Assembly (NCBI RefSeq): GCF_001949145.1
Contig: NW_019091502.1
Span: forward strand, 126,355-190,354
DNA from: Acanthaster planci
Taxonomy: Eukaryota > Echinodermata > Asteroidea > Valvatida > Acanthasteridae
Reading direction: 5' to 3'
Length of the DNA: 64,000 bases
The notes beneath the pieces are model-generated. The model was not told the origin of the DNA. It saw nothing but the letters and a program-made list of their open reading frames with translations, and did not search any database. Shown piece after piece: positions 15,001-30,000 of the stretch. The position numbers and the translations under genes are program-made. Numbering within the stretch: the stretch's first letter is position 1; every line of letters begins with the position of its first letter.

Positions 15001-18000
15001 TTAGCTGATTTTTGTTATGTAGTTTTATTTTATCTTCATTGAAGGCCATGGCCAGTGTCTGGGTGAGACGCCAAGGCGTTGCCAATGCGAGCCAGCCTGG
15101 GCAGGTGAGGTCTGTGACACCCCCTGCGAATTTGGCTACAACTACGGTGACAGCCGCGGCTGTGTTTGCCAGGCCTGTTACACCGGCATCGGATGCAACA
15201 AAGTGTGCTCAGGCCGTGGTGAGTGCATGAACGATCAGTGTCAGTGCTTCTTCGAGTCTGGTTACCGTGGTGATGGATGTCAAATCCCCGGATGCCCCGG
15301 GTTGGGCGTGGATTGCAGCAACCATGGGACATGTAACACGGCGACGTTTGACTGCCTCTGTGATCCTGGATGGAAAGGTAATCTGTACCTTAGTGTCTGT
15401 GTAAGCATAGTGTGGACACTGTGTAAGCCCCTCAGGTGTGCCTGAAGTGGCTATGGCTATGGCAAGGAATAATGCTCATGTCTATAGGAAGTGGCTACAC
15501 TGGCTTCCACAGCTACACATGCTATTCCCAAGTGAAGCCATAATATTTGGACCTAGCTTCACAACAGTAGCCAACAGGCATCCTGTAAACTCATGCCTAC
15601 AAGAATTCAAAAATACAAATTCCACACACAGAGCAAGTGTGATTAGGCACCTCTAGTTTTATACAGACATCTGGCTCCTATCTACTAATACTGCAGAAGG
15701 GCACTTGCATGGTGATAAATGTTGAGTTATTCTTATGTGCAATCACCCTAATAGTTCTCAATCCTAATCGTCTTCAGTCCTTTGACCATTGATGGATTGT
15801 AGATTGTAGATTGTAGAATTTTTTCCCCCACCGTAGGCTTGTATTGTTATTGTCAGCTTGTACATAACACATGCACCCCACTTTGTTTAACATACACACG
15901 CTTGAATTGTGAATGCATATTTTGTCAAGTTTCAACCAAACCAGTTGTAATACATTCACTAAGATCTTGTACAGAATTTAGAATTAAACCACATTTTTAA
16001 CATTCCAAGGTGTTGGATGCCATATACCGGATTGCCCTGGGGAACCAGACTGCAATGGCCGAGGAGAATGCCCTATCCCACCTGATGGCGAGGATCCAGT
16101 CTGTACCAACTGTCACAACACGTTCATGGGGGATGGTTGTGAACTACGCTGCATCTACGGCCTACCAGAAAAGATCAATGGCACCTGGCAATGCACTTGC
16201 TATCCCTGCTATGCAGGGCTTGCTTGTGACAAGCTCTGCAATGGGCAGAGTGACACATGCCTTGAAGATGTGTGCGACTGTGGCTTTGACGGGTGGCGCG
16301 GCGACACGTGCACTGAACCGGGTTGCCCTGGGTACGGCGAAGACTGCACCGGGCACGGAGAGTGCAACCGGGCAACAGGGAAGTGCTACTGCATGAACGG
16401 CTGGGCAGGGATTGGCTGTCATGTGCCGGATTGCCCCGGTACGCCAGATTGCAACGGACGAGGTGATTGCGTCACCGGCGAGCCTGGTTGCAACGGCACG
16501 GGTAATTGCATCCCCGAGGAGCCTGTTCCTGTCTGTCGGAATTGTGCTGAGGGTTGGATGGGACCAGCCTGCGAAGTGCCTTGCATCAATGGGAAAGAGG
16601 TAAATCCCACCCACTTGGTCAAAACACTTCCATCAGTGCAACAATCTTTTCCCCTCACTGTCTCCCCTTCTAGTCCAGCATCCATTAGAAATGTCCAAGC
16701 CACTGTACAGCTCTTGGTCATGCCCAAACTCTACAGCAGTTTGAAAAATTTGAGGAGGGGGGATTTTTACACCTCCACAATTGCCCATTCCCAGGTGTGT
16801 TAGACACTTCATGTAGCTCTCTAATCACTAGACTGTTTTAAACTGCTCTTTACTGTCTCTCTATACTGCTCATTAAAATTCTCACACTTTTGGTCTAAAT
16901 GAGGGTCAGCCTTTAGGGTCATGGCAATATACCTAAAGTTTCAATTATCAAGAAGTCTTTCTTCTCTTGACAGAGTCCACCCTATTCTGGCATCTGCAAG
17001 TGTGACCCATGTTACCATGGCCCACACTGCGACATTCTCTGCTCAAATATTGGCAAGTGTACTGGTGGCATCTGTTTCTGTGGTTTTGAGGGTGGAAGGG
17101 GAGAGTTCTGTGACTCGCCTGGTTGCCCCGGATTGTTTGATACTGACTGCTCCGGCCGCGGGACCTGTCTGTTTGGTAAGCCATGCATCCTTTGACAAGA
17201 TCGTATATCGTATGGTTCCTTTAGCCTTCTCATGTGGTACAGAATTTTGGTGCTAGAAGGTTTGTATTATCAAAGTAATGTCAAAATGTCCAGTGTTGTG
17301 GAGATTTGCTTACAAGTTTGTTTAATAGTCACAGTGTATTGTGTGAATAGTGTACATTTGTTTATGGTTTGTGGTTGTGGATTCAGGCTCTTCATGGTTT
17401 TCAGATCCCCGTTTTGTCAGTTTGTGTTCAGTACTATAGACAAACCAAGTACCTCCTCTGATGCCAAAGTTTGAAGTATTTTCACCTCCTTCAGTAACAG
17501 TTTTCAGATGGATATGGAGGTGTTTTTAATAAACGTCAGTCTCTCAGGAAAGATTTAACGGCTTCGTGCCTCTCTTTTAAAATAGCTCTTATTTCGCCGA
17601 GGTACATGAGTCGAGGTAGTAACACGCAGTATACTGGGATAGTCTTTCACTGGTATCCTGCCTCAAGTATTAAAAGCGTTGTTTTCTTTGCTCGTCCTTC
17701 CAAGAAAAGCCCACGGTGGCTTTTGAACATGATGGATATATTTCTTGTTTCAGATAAGTGCATCTGTAGGGAAGGATGGGTGGGCGAAGGTTGCGAAATT
17801 CCCAACTGCCCTGGAGAACCCAACTGTAATGATCGTGGAAACTGCACTGGTACGTCATCATTGGTCATGCCAGAATGCCGCAATTGCATCGACGGCTGGA
17901 TGGGGGAGGCATGCGAGATACCTTGCGGCCCAGAACATGGGTACCAGTATCCCATGGACAGTGGGGTGTGTCTGTGTACCAGTGGTTGCTGGCACGGTGT

Positions 18001-21000
18001 CAGTTGCGACAGCATGTGCAGTGGCAAGGGCACGTGCGTCGGAGAAAAATGCCAGTGCGAAGACGACCAGGGATACAATCCAGGGAACTGGGGGGATCAC
18101 TGCGAGATACCTGGCTGCCACGGGCAGGGTCAGCCCTGCTCTGGTCACGGACTCTGCACCGTCGCCCTGGAGTGTCTGTGTGATGACGGCTGGATCGGGG
18201 CAGGGTGCCACATACCGGACTGCCCCGGGGAACCGGACTGCAATGGGAATGGCGTCTGCGACGGGAGCGGGGACATCCCTGTCTGCATGTGCAACACGTT
18301 TTGGATTGGCGAGAGTTGTGGATATCCTTGCGTTCACGGCAGCGAGCAAGCAGACGGGAGCTGTGCTTGTGATCCCTGCTACTCAGGACCTGGGTGTGAC
18401 CGAGAATGTGGAACACATGGATCATGTACCAATGCCTCCTGTATCTGTGATTCTGCATGGTGGGGTACGTTCTCCTAAACTCTACCTCTTCTGAAATTTG
18501 TCCAGGCATTCATTTTATTAGTCCGGATAAAAGAAGAAAATCCCAGCTCCACAAGCTTTGACACTGCTTCCAGAGTTGTAATATCAAAGGCTATCATAAA
18601 CTCAAGGAAGGTTGCATAACTGCACATACATGTACATGTCAATTTTCAATCAACTCAAAATTTTTCTCATCCCACAAACAGTCTTGGAATTTGTATGAAA
18701 TTGAAAGCTTTTGGCGCATTCACGGACGTCTCTATTTAAGAAAGTCTGATGATTTGTAGCGGATAACGTACAGTCATTCTAAGTCATCACAGACCAAAAG
18801 AACTTTGTAATAAGCAGTTTGGGAGAGATGTCAAAGATCTTTTTCTACACATATCAATGTCATGTGTCAATTGAGCTCCATCCTTCAATAAGTTCCACTA
18901 TTTTGAAACTGAGCGTATTGTTGTTCACTGTTCTGTTATTCTATTTTGGTCAGGTCCACAGTGCACCTACAAGGGGTGCCCTGGTGTGGGAACCAACTGC
19001 ACAGGGCATGGCTACTGCAATGTTTTTGACCAGCAATGCTACTGCAAGAGTGGCTGGAAGTCTTTGGGATGTGAGGTACCAGACTGTCCCGGTACACCAG
19101 ACTGCAGCAACAGAGGTAATTGACATTTTGCTGTAGACTTGGATGATCCTCTAAGACCTAAAATTTCATTGGTTGTTTTGCATAGTACTAAGTTTTACAT
19201 TTTTTGTGAATGGCTACTACAAAGCACACTGCACCATTATTAATCTCAGTTAGAATGGAAAAAAAATTGACAAAAATTCCATCCAATTTTGTCTCTTCCC
19301 ATGTGTTTGTTAAACTAATGCTATACTGGTACCCATCATGCAGGAACCTGTGATGGCGACAACTATGACCCACCACGCTGTGTTGATTGCATCCAAGGCT
19401 GGATGGGAGAGAAGTGCGAGATACCATGCACTTACGGTGAACAGGAACCACCTAACAGCGGCTACTGTACATGCTATGATTGTTACACGGGTACCAGTTG
19501 CAATGTGGAGTGCTCGGAGCATGGAAGCTGTAATGGCACTCACTGTGTGTGCCAGGATGGATATAAAGGTATAAACGCCATCCATCCCAGATCTACGAAA
19601 ACTCAGTGTCTGATTTGATGATGGCAGGACTCCACAGCTCCATTACAGCTGTTTTTATATTGGGCTGGCGATCCCAGTATTCCTGAATAGAGGATCAACT
19701 GTGAAATATTGCTCATTTTTACAAGGGCCTTGTTATCCCAGTTGTGGCTCCTATGGGATGAATGTAGCATTATTTACTGTGCAGTTTTCGATTTTGAAGG
19801 ATTCAGGAAACATTCCTGGCAAATGCTTCTAAGTTAGCATTAACAGTGCTTACCGCTAACAGCACTTGAACTATACAAAGGACTCATTTTTATTGTGGCT
19901 TTAAGTAAATCAGAGATACACATTCCTAGGAACTACCAGTGCACCAAACACTGTAATAGTAATGCAGGTCATTTTTTTTCATGGTAGTTGTTATTTTAGC
20001 CGCACTTTCTCCTGGAAGCATGACAATTTTCATGTTTAAGTTCAGTGATCTGAGTTAACAGGCTTCATAAATATCAATGATTGTCGTAGAACTACTTGCA
20101 AATGCACAGGTTACTTTAATGTCAAGATATTTTTTTCAGGGGAATATTGTGAATATCTGGATTGCCCCGGTGAGCCAGATTGTAGCAACTACGGCACTTG
20201 CGTCCGACGGGACGGCCGCTCAGTGTGTCTGTGTAATCCTGGATTCACTTCCGACGACTGCAGCGAGATATACTGCGCGGGAGAACCTGAATGTAACAAC
20301 AGAGGTATGGCTGGACGGAAGATAAATTTAGTTATAAAAACTTGATTGTCATTGTAAAGTATTGAGTAATGATGAAATTATTGAAATTTTCTTCTCTTTC
20401 CGTGTGTATGTTCTTTCACAAGTCAGTTATCGCCGACTGAATCTTTTGTTTGTCCTAGACATGAACCTAAATGTACCTGACATTACAAATTGAGGGGCTG
20501 CTTTTTTTTTCAGATTTTATATTTCTTGATGTTAAATAAGTAATTTTTTGGGTGGTTCAATACCACAGGAAACTGTACATTAACGGGAGCCTCACCGCAG
20601 TGTGTGTGCTTCCATGGGTTTAACGGCGAGGCCTGCGAACGCTGCCTCCCACGTTTTGATGGCGACCAATGTCAGCGATGTACAGAGGGCTACATTGGCT
20701 GGAACACGAACTGCGCGATACTGTGCCTTCACGGCTATGCTACAGAGCCTGGTGGGAGCGAGTGTGAGTGCTACGCGGATGCGGAGCATGGTCACTGGAC
20801 GGGGGCTAGCTGTGATGAGTGCATTGAAGGCTGGGCCTTGCCTGATTGCAGGTCATGTCTTGGAGGTAAACTTAGTTACGACTAAAAATCTACATCACAG
20901 CAAGCGGGAAAATGGAGCATTATTTAGTTATTCAGAAGTGAGAGTTGTGATACATTCTTAACAGAAGGTTCACAGTTGAAGTAAGCATTATGTACCTTCC

Positions 21001-24000
21001 ATAGGTCCCGATTTTAGATAGCATTCAGGTAATTTGTTGCTGATCGTCCATTGATGTACATCATTCCTAAGCTATTTGTTGAAGAGCTAATTCCAAATGC
21101 TCCACATGTTTCCTCTCGTCAAATATTGTACTGTATGAAAATGACATGCTTTAAAATCTTTAGCACTGCTGGAAAAATTTGAGTACCCTTCAACCCAAAC
21201 TAATTTTCTAAAATTCTTCATGTTGCAGTTTTTTCCTTGATACTTGCCAGTCACCAACATAGTAGAATTGTACACCAGGTCTTTCTGACAGGCTTGTTCA
21301 AAATTTTCATCTGCAATTGGATGAGACCTAAACCCAAACTTGCTACTCAACCTCCAGCTTTGCCAGACACATTGAATACATTACCTTTAACATTTCTTTA
21401 GTGTTGAGCAACTTCAAAAGGGAGGTTGAATTTCTCTTATCATCATTACTCATCGTTTCACAGGATACGTTGGCCTAGGTCATTGCTTCAGCTGTATGAC
21501 TGGCCACGGTGGCTACCGCGATCCAGATGACGGTGAAGGAGGCCGAGAACCCCTCCGTCCCATCCTAGAATGCGTAGCCCCAGAGATAAATGGAACAGGT
21601 TACATTGCCTGGTTTGGCTATGAGAATCAGAACCTTCACAACGTATACCTGGCGATCGGTCCAGATAACCGATTTGAGGTGTCATCCCTCATTCAGGGGA
21701 GTGTGGCTGGAGAGAATATGGGGCAGCCGACAAAGTTCAAGCCAGGAAATCACACGAACGTTTTCAGCCTACGGTATGTATTTATTATTGTTTACACTCC
21801 CCTTATCTATCTCACACCATTTGTCACACTCACTGTGTGATTAATCAAGCATGAAGTATATGTATCTCGTCTGTGACCCTATGACACTTGACTGGCAATG
21901 TTGGAAGTTGTTACAACCTCACAAGGTTGAAACACAACACAGCCACAGCTACCATTGTGAACAAAAGCACACTGCATAGAGTACATATCAATGCCAAGGG
22001 CCTTGGCCCCCCATTATACCAAAACCTGTGAAGTGACCTTGTGTGTTTTGGATTACAATTGCTCTGTGTTGAAAGCCCTCTCAGAAAAGTGACTGATCAT
22101 TAAGATACATCAGTTTTCCACAGATGCAGTGTGCAATATTACACAACTTGTCCAAAAAAGTTGCTTAAAATTTTTTATTGCAGACTTTCAAGCGCTCAGG
22201 ATGAAGCAACGTGGTATCTAGCCTACTCTCTGTCCAACAGGCGTTACCAAGTCTCAGCCTCGGCTAGCTTCCCAGTTTCGTGCACAGGAGATGAGATCTC
22301 GGAACAAGATGTAGGTGGCAGTTGGAAATTATTCAGCTCAGCAAATTAGCCAAAGAAAAGGCTTGGATTTTCTTGTATCAGATTAATTTTTTTCCAGATC
22401 TTTACAAATTTACTGTGAAAAGTTGAATAACAGTATGCTACGTATGATGCAGTGTAAAGAATTCCTTCATTTTGTTTGTTTCACTGTTTTCTCCAAACCA
22501 GTGGGCACTTCTTTCTTAGTTCAAGAGATGGTTTTCATTTTTTTGTTTCCACAGAGAACTCCAGCCAATGAGACAGACCCAGGATACTGTGGTTGTTTCC
22601 ATGGTTACTGGGGACCGAGCTGTGAATTTGAGTGCATAGGTGGAGCCGACAACCCCTGTTTTGGTAATGGCATCTGCGACCCTTTCACTGGTAATTGCAC
22701 ATGCAATGCCGGCCTCCACCAAAGTGAGGACTGCAGGACTTGCGCAGAGGGATGGATCGGAGAAGACTGCTCGGTGGGGCTGAACCAAGTCCCCAACGAG
22801 AAAGCAGGGTACCATTATGCCACAGCTTACGGGCAAGGACATTTCACAACTTTTGACGGAGCATCTTACCGATACTATGGTGTTGGGGAGAACCATCTAC
22901 TGAAAGCATCAGACATGGATGTTCAAATTAGGATGGTGCCGTGTCTACCCAGGTCCAAGGCTTCATGTATCAATGCCTTTGCTTTAAAGATCCAAGAGGA
23001 GGTGGTCACCATACACGGAGGTTACACAGATGAGGAGAGGAACGGGTATGTATGGATCAACAAGAAACAGTACAAGCCTGGCCTTCCAACTGCAATCACT
23101 TCCATGTGTTGGTTAACCAGGGAGGCATATGACCACTACCGTTTGCACATTGCTGATGAGTGGAACATTAACATCTATGTCCGTGGAAGGTACTTAGATA
23201 TCAGGATTGAGGCTGCCCGCTTAATTTGTCAGAGCCTGCGTGGATTGCTTGGCTCCTGTAACGGACAGCCAATGGACGATTTTGTAACAAAAGATGGCAC
23301 AGTAATCACTGTGGGAGAGAATGCAACAATCCTCCTCAACCAAGAAAACATTCACAGTGTCTTCGGAGCTTCATGGGAAGTGCAGGTCCATTCATCTCTG
23401 TTTGTATACGGCTTTGGGGTGTACAAGGAAATCCAAGATATCAAGAATTCCGGTGCTACATATTGTCTGAAGTTTGACGACTCTGTTGCCGAGTCAGGGC
23501 AGCTGAACACCTTCTCCGACTCAGATGTCACTCTTGAATTTGACCTGAAATTGAGTTCCGATGTCACAGATTGCAGCACAATATTGTCCTACATTCATAG
23601 TGAGACATTTGCCCTCGTTTACTGCAACACATATTTCAAGGTACAGTATGGGCAGCTAGAATATTCAACTGGGTTTGGGGTGGTAAGAGATGTGTGGTAT
23701 CGTGTGGTCCTGGTCTGGCAAAAGTCCACCAACCTCCTGCAAATCTACTGCTATGACCCTGAGGGTGAATTTGAGACCCAAATTTTCAACTTTGGGAGTC
23801 CAGATGTGCTTTCGCCAGGAGGGAAGTTGGTGCTAGGCCAGTGGTACCCTCCTGCAGGGTTTGAAGGAAAGTGTCCACAACAAGGATTTGTTGGTCAGCT
23901 GGATGAAGTGAAGATCTGGAAGTCCTATTTCCAGCAGTCAGAACTGAAAGAGAGGCTAGGGATTGCACCTGACGTTGAAGACCCAAAGCTGGCGAGTTAC

Positions 24001-27000
24001 TGGCAACTGAATGAAGGTCAAGGGTCAAAATTCTATGATGCTGTGTCGTTAGGGCACTTCACAATGCAAGAGAAGCCATGGAATACCCCGCAATGGGTCT
24101 ACTCATCTGCTACAGTGAAGATCGAACAAAATGTGAAAGATATCTATGCTGTGCCGAGCAGTGATACTCCTACCTGGCATCAAGCAAATACAGCCTGTGA
24201 TAGCTTCATTCTGGCAGCGTCCTTCAGTGAATGTCGCCGGATGGGTCTAACTGACTACTACCACCTGATGTGCGTTCAGGATGCCATTCTCAGCAAAGAT
24301 CTTGATTCAGTTATGGAAATCATTCTCGCCTATGCAGATCACTGCCAGCTCACCATTGGCACTCAGTCGTATCCAGCACAGCCATTTTGTAACAACTTCC
24401 CCACAAGGCAATTCCCGTACTGGATTGGTCCCAGCTGTGATACAGAATGCATCTCTGGATATGCAGTCGTAAAACCAGGTTCTAATGTTACCTGTGAGTG
24501 CTATGATGGTTACTGGGGCCCCCAATGCGATAACCAGTGTGAGGGTGGAGCAGGAACCCCCTGTGGAGATAGTGGTGTCTGCCTGAAATCATCAGGCACT
24601 TGTGAGTGTCCTATCTACTTCACATCTGAATCAGATTGTACCATATGCCAAGACGGGTGGTCTGGCCAGGACTGCATCACTGCCGATTTGCAAGAGCAAG
24701 CAGCCAGTGGAAAATTTGCCATTGCATCTGTTTTCAGCTATGGGCACTACTTAATGTTTGATGGCACTGCATATAACATGGAAGCTTCTGGAGAGTTTAA
24801 ATTTTCAGGCACCTCGGAACAGTCATTGTATGTGCGTCAGGTTCCCTGTGGAGAAGGTGTGGTGTGCATCACTGGAGTCTGGATGGAGTTATTCCCAACA
24901 GCTAGACGCAAGAAAAGACAGACTAGGGGCGAGCTGAACTTGACTTTCAGGACACCTTATGAAACAGGATCAGACCACCTTGTGTTAATCAATGGAGAGG
25001 TGCTAAACTATGTAGAACCAATCAACTTTGGGACGGGTCATACAATGACCAAGACTTCTCCAGATACTTATGTCATCTCCAAAGAAGGATCCAGCCAGGT
25101 GTCTGTAACAATCCAAAATCGCTACATCAACCTTCAAGTCACCGTTCAACAAGATCTGTGTGAAAATATTGAGGGCACCCTCTCAGGAAGCTGCGATAAT
25201 GACACTGACAACAACTTCCAAATTGGACCAGATAGCTTTGTACCACTTGCCAACATTACATATGACATCATTAATGGACCTTTTGCAGAGTACTGCACCA
25301 TTCCACTAACACAGCTGACACAGTTCCTGTATGGATATGGAGAATACAAGGAAACACGTGAAATCACCCCATCTGGCAATTCTCTATTCTTCAACGGCAC
25401 TGCTTGTATCAGCGAGCCATTTACAAGCATCTTTGGGGATGACTCTGACATCACAATTGAGTTTCTGCTCAGAGGAGAAGACCCAAGCACCAGTGGAGGT
25501 ACTCTGTTATCATACCTTGGTACCCACTCTTTTGCAATAACCAACGAATTGACTCTGAAGGTTCACTATGCCAACTTGACCTTCAACACTGGAATCTCAA
25601 CTGATACCAATGAATGGGGACTCTTATCCTTCCTGTATTACCATGCTACAGGTCACTGCTCACTCTACTATGTCAGCCATGAGGGAGCCCTTGAAGGTTC
25701 TTCTTTTGAGCTTACTAGAGGAATTTTCGAACCTGGTGGCACCTTAGCACTAGGTCGCTGGCAACCAGGTCGTGACCCAGCTCTAGAACAGCCCCCTTTG
25801 ACAGAATTCACTGGCTACATGGATGAGCTACGAATATGGACTCAAACCTTTGACATCCTAACCCTTTGGCAAAATGCTGAACTTAACGTCCAGCCTGATT
25901 CACCCAACCTAGCTGGATTGTGGAAAATGTCTGCTGGACATGGGAGCCTCGTGGAGGATCTTGTTCATGAGAATCACCTGTACATACTCGAAGTTGGTGG
26001 ACCTGTTTGGTCCCTTATTGGCACAGCATTAGATCCAGCACCAAAGTCCATTGGCTACAACTATGTTGAGAAAGTCTATGACAAATTCTCTTCTGAAGAA
26101 GAAAGAGTTGCGGCAGAGAAGCATTGCAGAGAACTCTTTTTAGAGGGTCCCCTTGCATCTGAATGTCAGGATCTTGGACCAACCTTTGGGACGTACTACT
26201 ACCAAATCTGCCTCATGGATTATGTCGTTGACAAAGGGCTTTCATCCGCCGAATCCTCTGTCGAAACCTTTTCCACAATCTGCAAGAAAGCCCTCAATTT
26301 GACCAACTCTCCTCTAACCACCCTCTGCCAGAACATCACCAACTCACAGCAGTTTGTTGAACTTGGTTGTGAGAAGGAGATGTGTGTGTTTGGCATCATT
26401 GATCCTTTCAGTGGTGTCTGTGCTTGCGATGCAGCACACTGGGGTGCTACGTGCTCTCTACCCTGCCCTGGTGGGCTGATAACACCTTGCAATGGGCATG
26501 GAACATGCATCCAAGACACAGGTTTGTGTAACTGTGAAACTACGTGGTCAGATGAGAGCAACTGTACTGAGTGTAGGCCAGGTTGGACTGGTCGAGACTG
26601 CTCCATGAGCAACACTGATAAAGAACCTAATGCCACCATGCCTATCTGTAACATCTTTGGTCAAGGCCACTTCGTCAATTTTGATGGTACTCAGTTTGAC
26701 TTCAAGGAGTATGGGGAGTATTACCTCATGAAAGATACATCCACAAATTTTGTCGTCCAGGTCAGGATTCTGCCTTGTTACGATCAGTCGTCATGTGTTA
26801 CAGCAGTGGGAGTCCGATACAGTGGAGACTCAGTTGTAGTAAGGGATGGCTATGTCAGTGACAGCCAAGTGCTTCTGTTCCATAATGGACAGTCTGTCAT
26901 GTATAACAATATCTCTGTCCCCATGCAAAATTTCATCTTCGAGCGTTCATCATCTTTGGAATATGTAATCCGGAGTGAGCCAAGTCTTTACTTCAGGCTC

Positions 27001-30000
27001 CGTGTTGTTGACCGTTCGCTTAACATACTGATGAACATTCTGCCAAGCTACTGCAGCCAGTCGGGAGGCATTTGCGGATCCTGTGATGCTGACACCACCA
27101 ACGATATTACAGATCCAAGTTACATCAAAGATAATGGTCTATGGGTTGTACCCTCTCATGAGAGCTTGTTCACACCCTTGTTTGGAGAATTGGGACTCCT
27201 TGAGGAAAGAGTTCCAACTGGCGCTGGATTTTGTCTTCATTTCAACAATACCTACCTGTCATCTGATGTACTTGATGATGTTTTCACTGATACCTCAGAT
27301 ATCACCCTGGAGTTTTTTGTCAAAGTTGATGCCAGCGATGGTATCATTTTATCCTACAGCACCACATCATCATTCACTGTGTTTGTTCAGCAAGGAACCC
27401 TCAGAGTATCAATAGAACATGATAGCTTTGACACTGGCCTAACCCCTGAAATCAGCATTTGGAACCAAGTGTCTGTTGTCTGGAAGAGAGAACTCTACCG
27501 GATTGAGGTGTACCTCTTGATGTCTGATGGAAGTATCCTCCAAGAGGCTCACACCTTTGAAGTCACCACTGATCTCTTCATTGCCGGGGGAAGGCTTGTG
27601 ATTGGTGGATGGCAGCCTGGTACTGTTAATTTCTCACCTCCCCCTGTATTAAGACCTCTCACTTGCAGTTTCGATGAGCTACGAATCTGGCACAAGGCTC
27701 TGACGGTTTTTGACATCCAATTCTATCAGGGAATAAACATCCAACCAGGACATCAGCACATCTTTGGATTGTGGAAATTCAATGAAGGACAGGGAGAAAT
27801 AGTGTATGATCTGGTTAACCGAGCACATTTCCATTTCTCAACCCAGGTGTGGGTAATAAATCAACCGATTTGGCAGTTCTCATCTATCAAAATTCAATTA
27901 CTACCACCACAGTACACCTACACTTTCCTTGATGTTGGGTATGAGATGTTTGTTAGACGAGCGTGTCTTGATGTTGTCCAGTCTACGTCTATCATAAGCA
28001 AGTGTGGAAAGCTGGATTCATCCAACTTTGAATTCTACTTGGTATCCTGTATTAGAGATTACGGTCTGGCCAGAAGTCAGTATGCAGCTCTCTCAGCTTC
28101 TTTGGCAATAGCTGATTTCTGTTCCTTCAGGTTAAGTATTCCATCCGAGTTCTGGCCAGCACGATGGTCGTGTAACTACTTTGAGGGAATCCCATTTCCA
28201 GTATGGTTTGGAGAGTCTTGCAGTCATCAGTGCTACTTCACAGACCAGAAAGTTACCAATGGCTCAGCACCACTTGAGGTGTGCCTCTGCTCTTCTGGAT
28301 ACTGGGGAAGCAACTGCAACTCAGTCTGCACTGGTGGGGTCTTGTCCCCTTGTAACAACCATGGATCCTGCTCCCAGGATTCAGGAGTTTGCCTTTGTGA
28401 GACCAACTGGAATGGGGACACGGGATGCAGGACTTGCTCTATGGGCTGGAAAGGTTCAGACTGTTCCCTTGCTGTACTTGAGACACCCCCTGCAACAATC
28501 ACTCATCATTGTACTGTTTTCAGCAGTGGCTTCTACACACTCTTTGATGGATCAAGTGTTGTCTTCTCCGACATAGGGGACTTCACTTTTTATGAGAGTG
28601 GAGATTTGACCTTCCAGATTCGACAAGGACCCTGCTTGAACAAAAAATCATGTATTACTGCGCTAGCCCTCCAAGTTGATAATGAGGCTCTTATCATCAG
28701 TGCTCCATCAGCTTTGACCAGTGAGCCTTTGGTGGTTCTTGACAACAAAACTATCACTCTAGGCTCAAATTTGACTTTTGGTTCTTCAGATCATTACTTA
28801 CTAGCTCGTGTAGAGCTTGGAAGATTTGACATCACAGGTCCAAATGGTCTGCACGTTGTCCTGGACATAGCTGGTGTCTATATGAACATTGACTTTGAGA
28901 TCCATCAGACAGCCTGTAGTGGAGTTCTTGGGTTGTGTGGTCCATGCATTCCCACAGAAGCTCCCTGCACAGCTAATGACAACGACCCCATATGTGCCAT
29001 GCAACATCTTGGTTTAAGTGGTTATGCAGCACGCTTTACACTCACCCACTCCCTGACCTACCAATTCTGTGCTGTGTACTTGTTGCGTCCATCTGCAAGC
29101 CTCATGTATGTGGTCTTTCGTGATCACACTTTTGTGGGATATCCACTAGTTCCATATCCCTCACCAGCTGGCTTTGGACTGTTCTTCAACAACTCCGGTA
29201 TTGTCTCCAACCCCATACCTGCTGGCGCCTTAATCTCAGATCACCTCACTGTGCAATTCTATGTCTACTGCTCTAGCACTGCATCAGGAACCCTGCTATC
29301 ATTCACACGCCACACAACCTTTGCTGTAACTGCGATTGATGGCACTTTTCACTTGCACTATAGCGACTTGGTGATTGACACCGAGATCAACATAGCTGTT
29401 GACATCTGGCTTCAGATCTCACTGGTCTATGATCAGACCACTGGCAGACTTGGCTTCTACTGCGTGGACTCAGCACAGGTTATCCAGTATCGGTACTACT
29501 TCATCGGAATTGGCATTTTTGTGCCTGGATGCACCCTTGGGATTGGAACATGGCAGCTGCCAGTGGATGGAGCCAGTTTACCTCCGGAGGGCATCTTTAC
29601 AGGATACTTCGACACCATCTGCATCTGGGGTGTACCCTTCTCTCCGACAGATGTGATCAGTAGTTGGGGATCACCAGGAATCCGCCATGACTCAACACTG
29701 GTGGCACTGTGGCCATTGGACTTCGGAATTGGCCCTATTGGCTATGATGTCATCTCAAACATTAATCTTGTCTTCCCTGTTAATCCTCTTGTTGCACCGT
29801 CTTGGTGGGCATCAGGTGCACCCATATCTCAGATATTGCCCGGAATAGAATTTACAACCACAGTCACATTCCAAACGCCAGAGCTTGAGGAGAAGGCACA
29901 TATATTGTGCTCACACCTCATCTACTCTGGTCCAATTAGAGATCATTGCGGTACCCTGATAACTAGTGCTCAGTATCACTACATCGCTTGCCTTCAAGAC

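Noticed and set aside
22423-22554. ATG at 22423 as the start of a separate 2711-residue gene
   Set aside because: The stretch before 22555 reads as intron with a strong TTTCCACAG acceptor, and exon 20 joins in phase; the ATG is only an open intronic extension.
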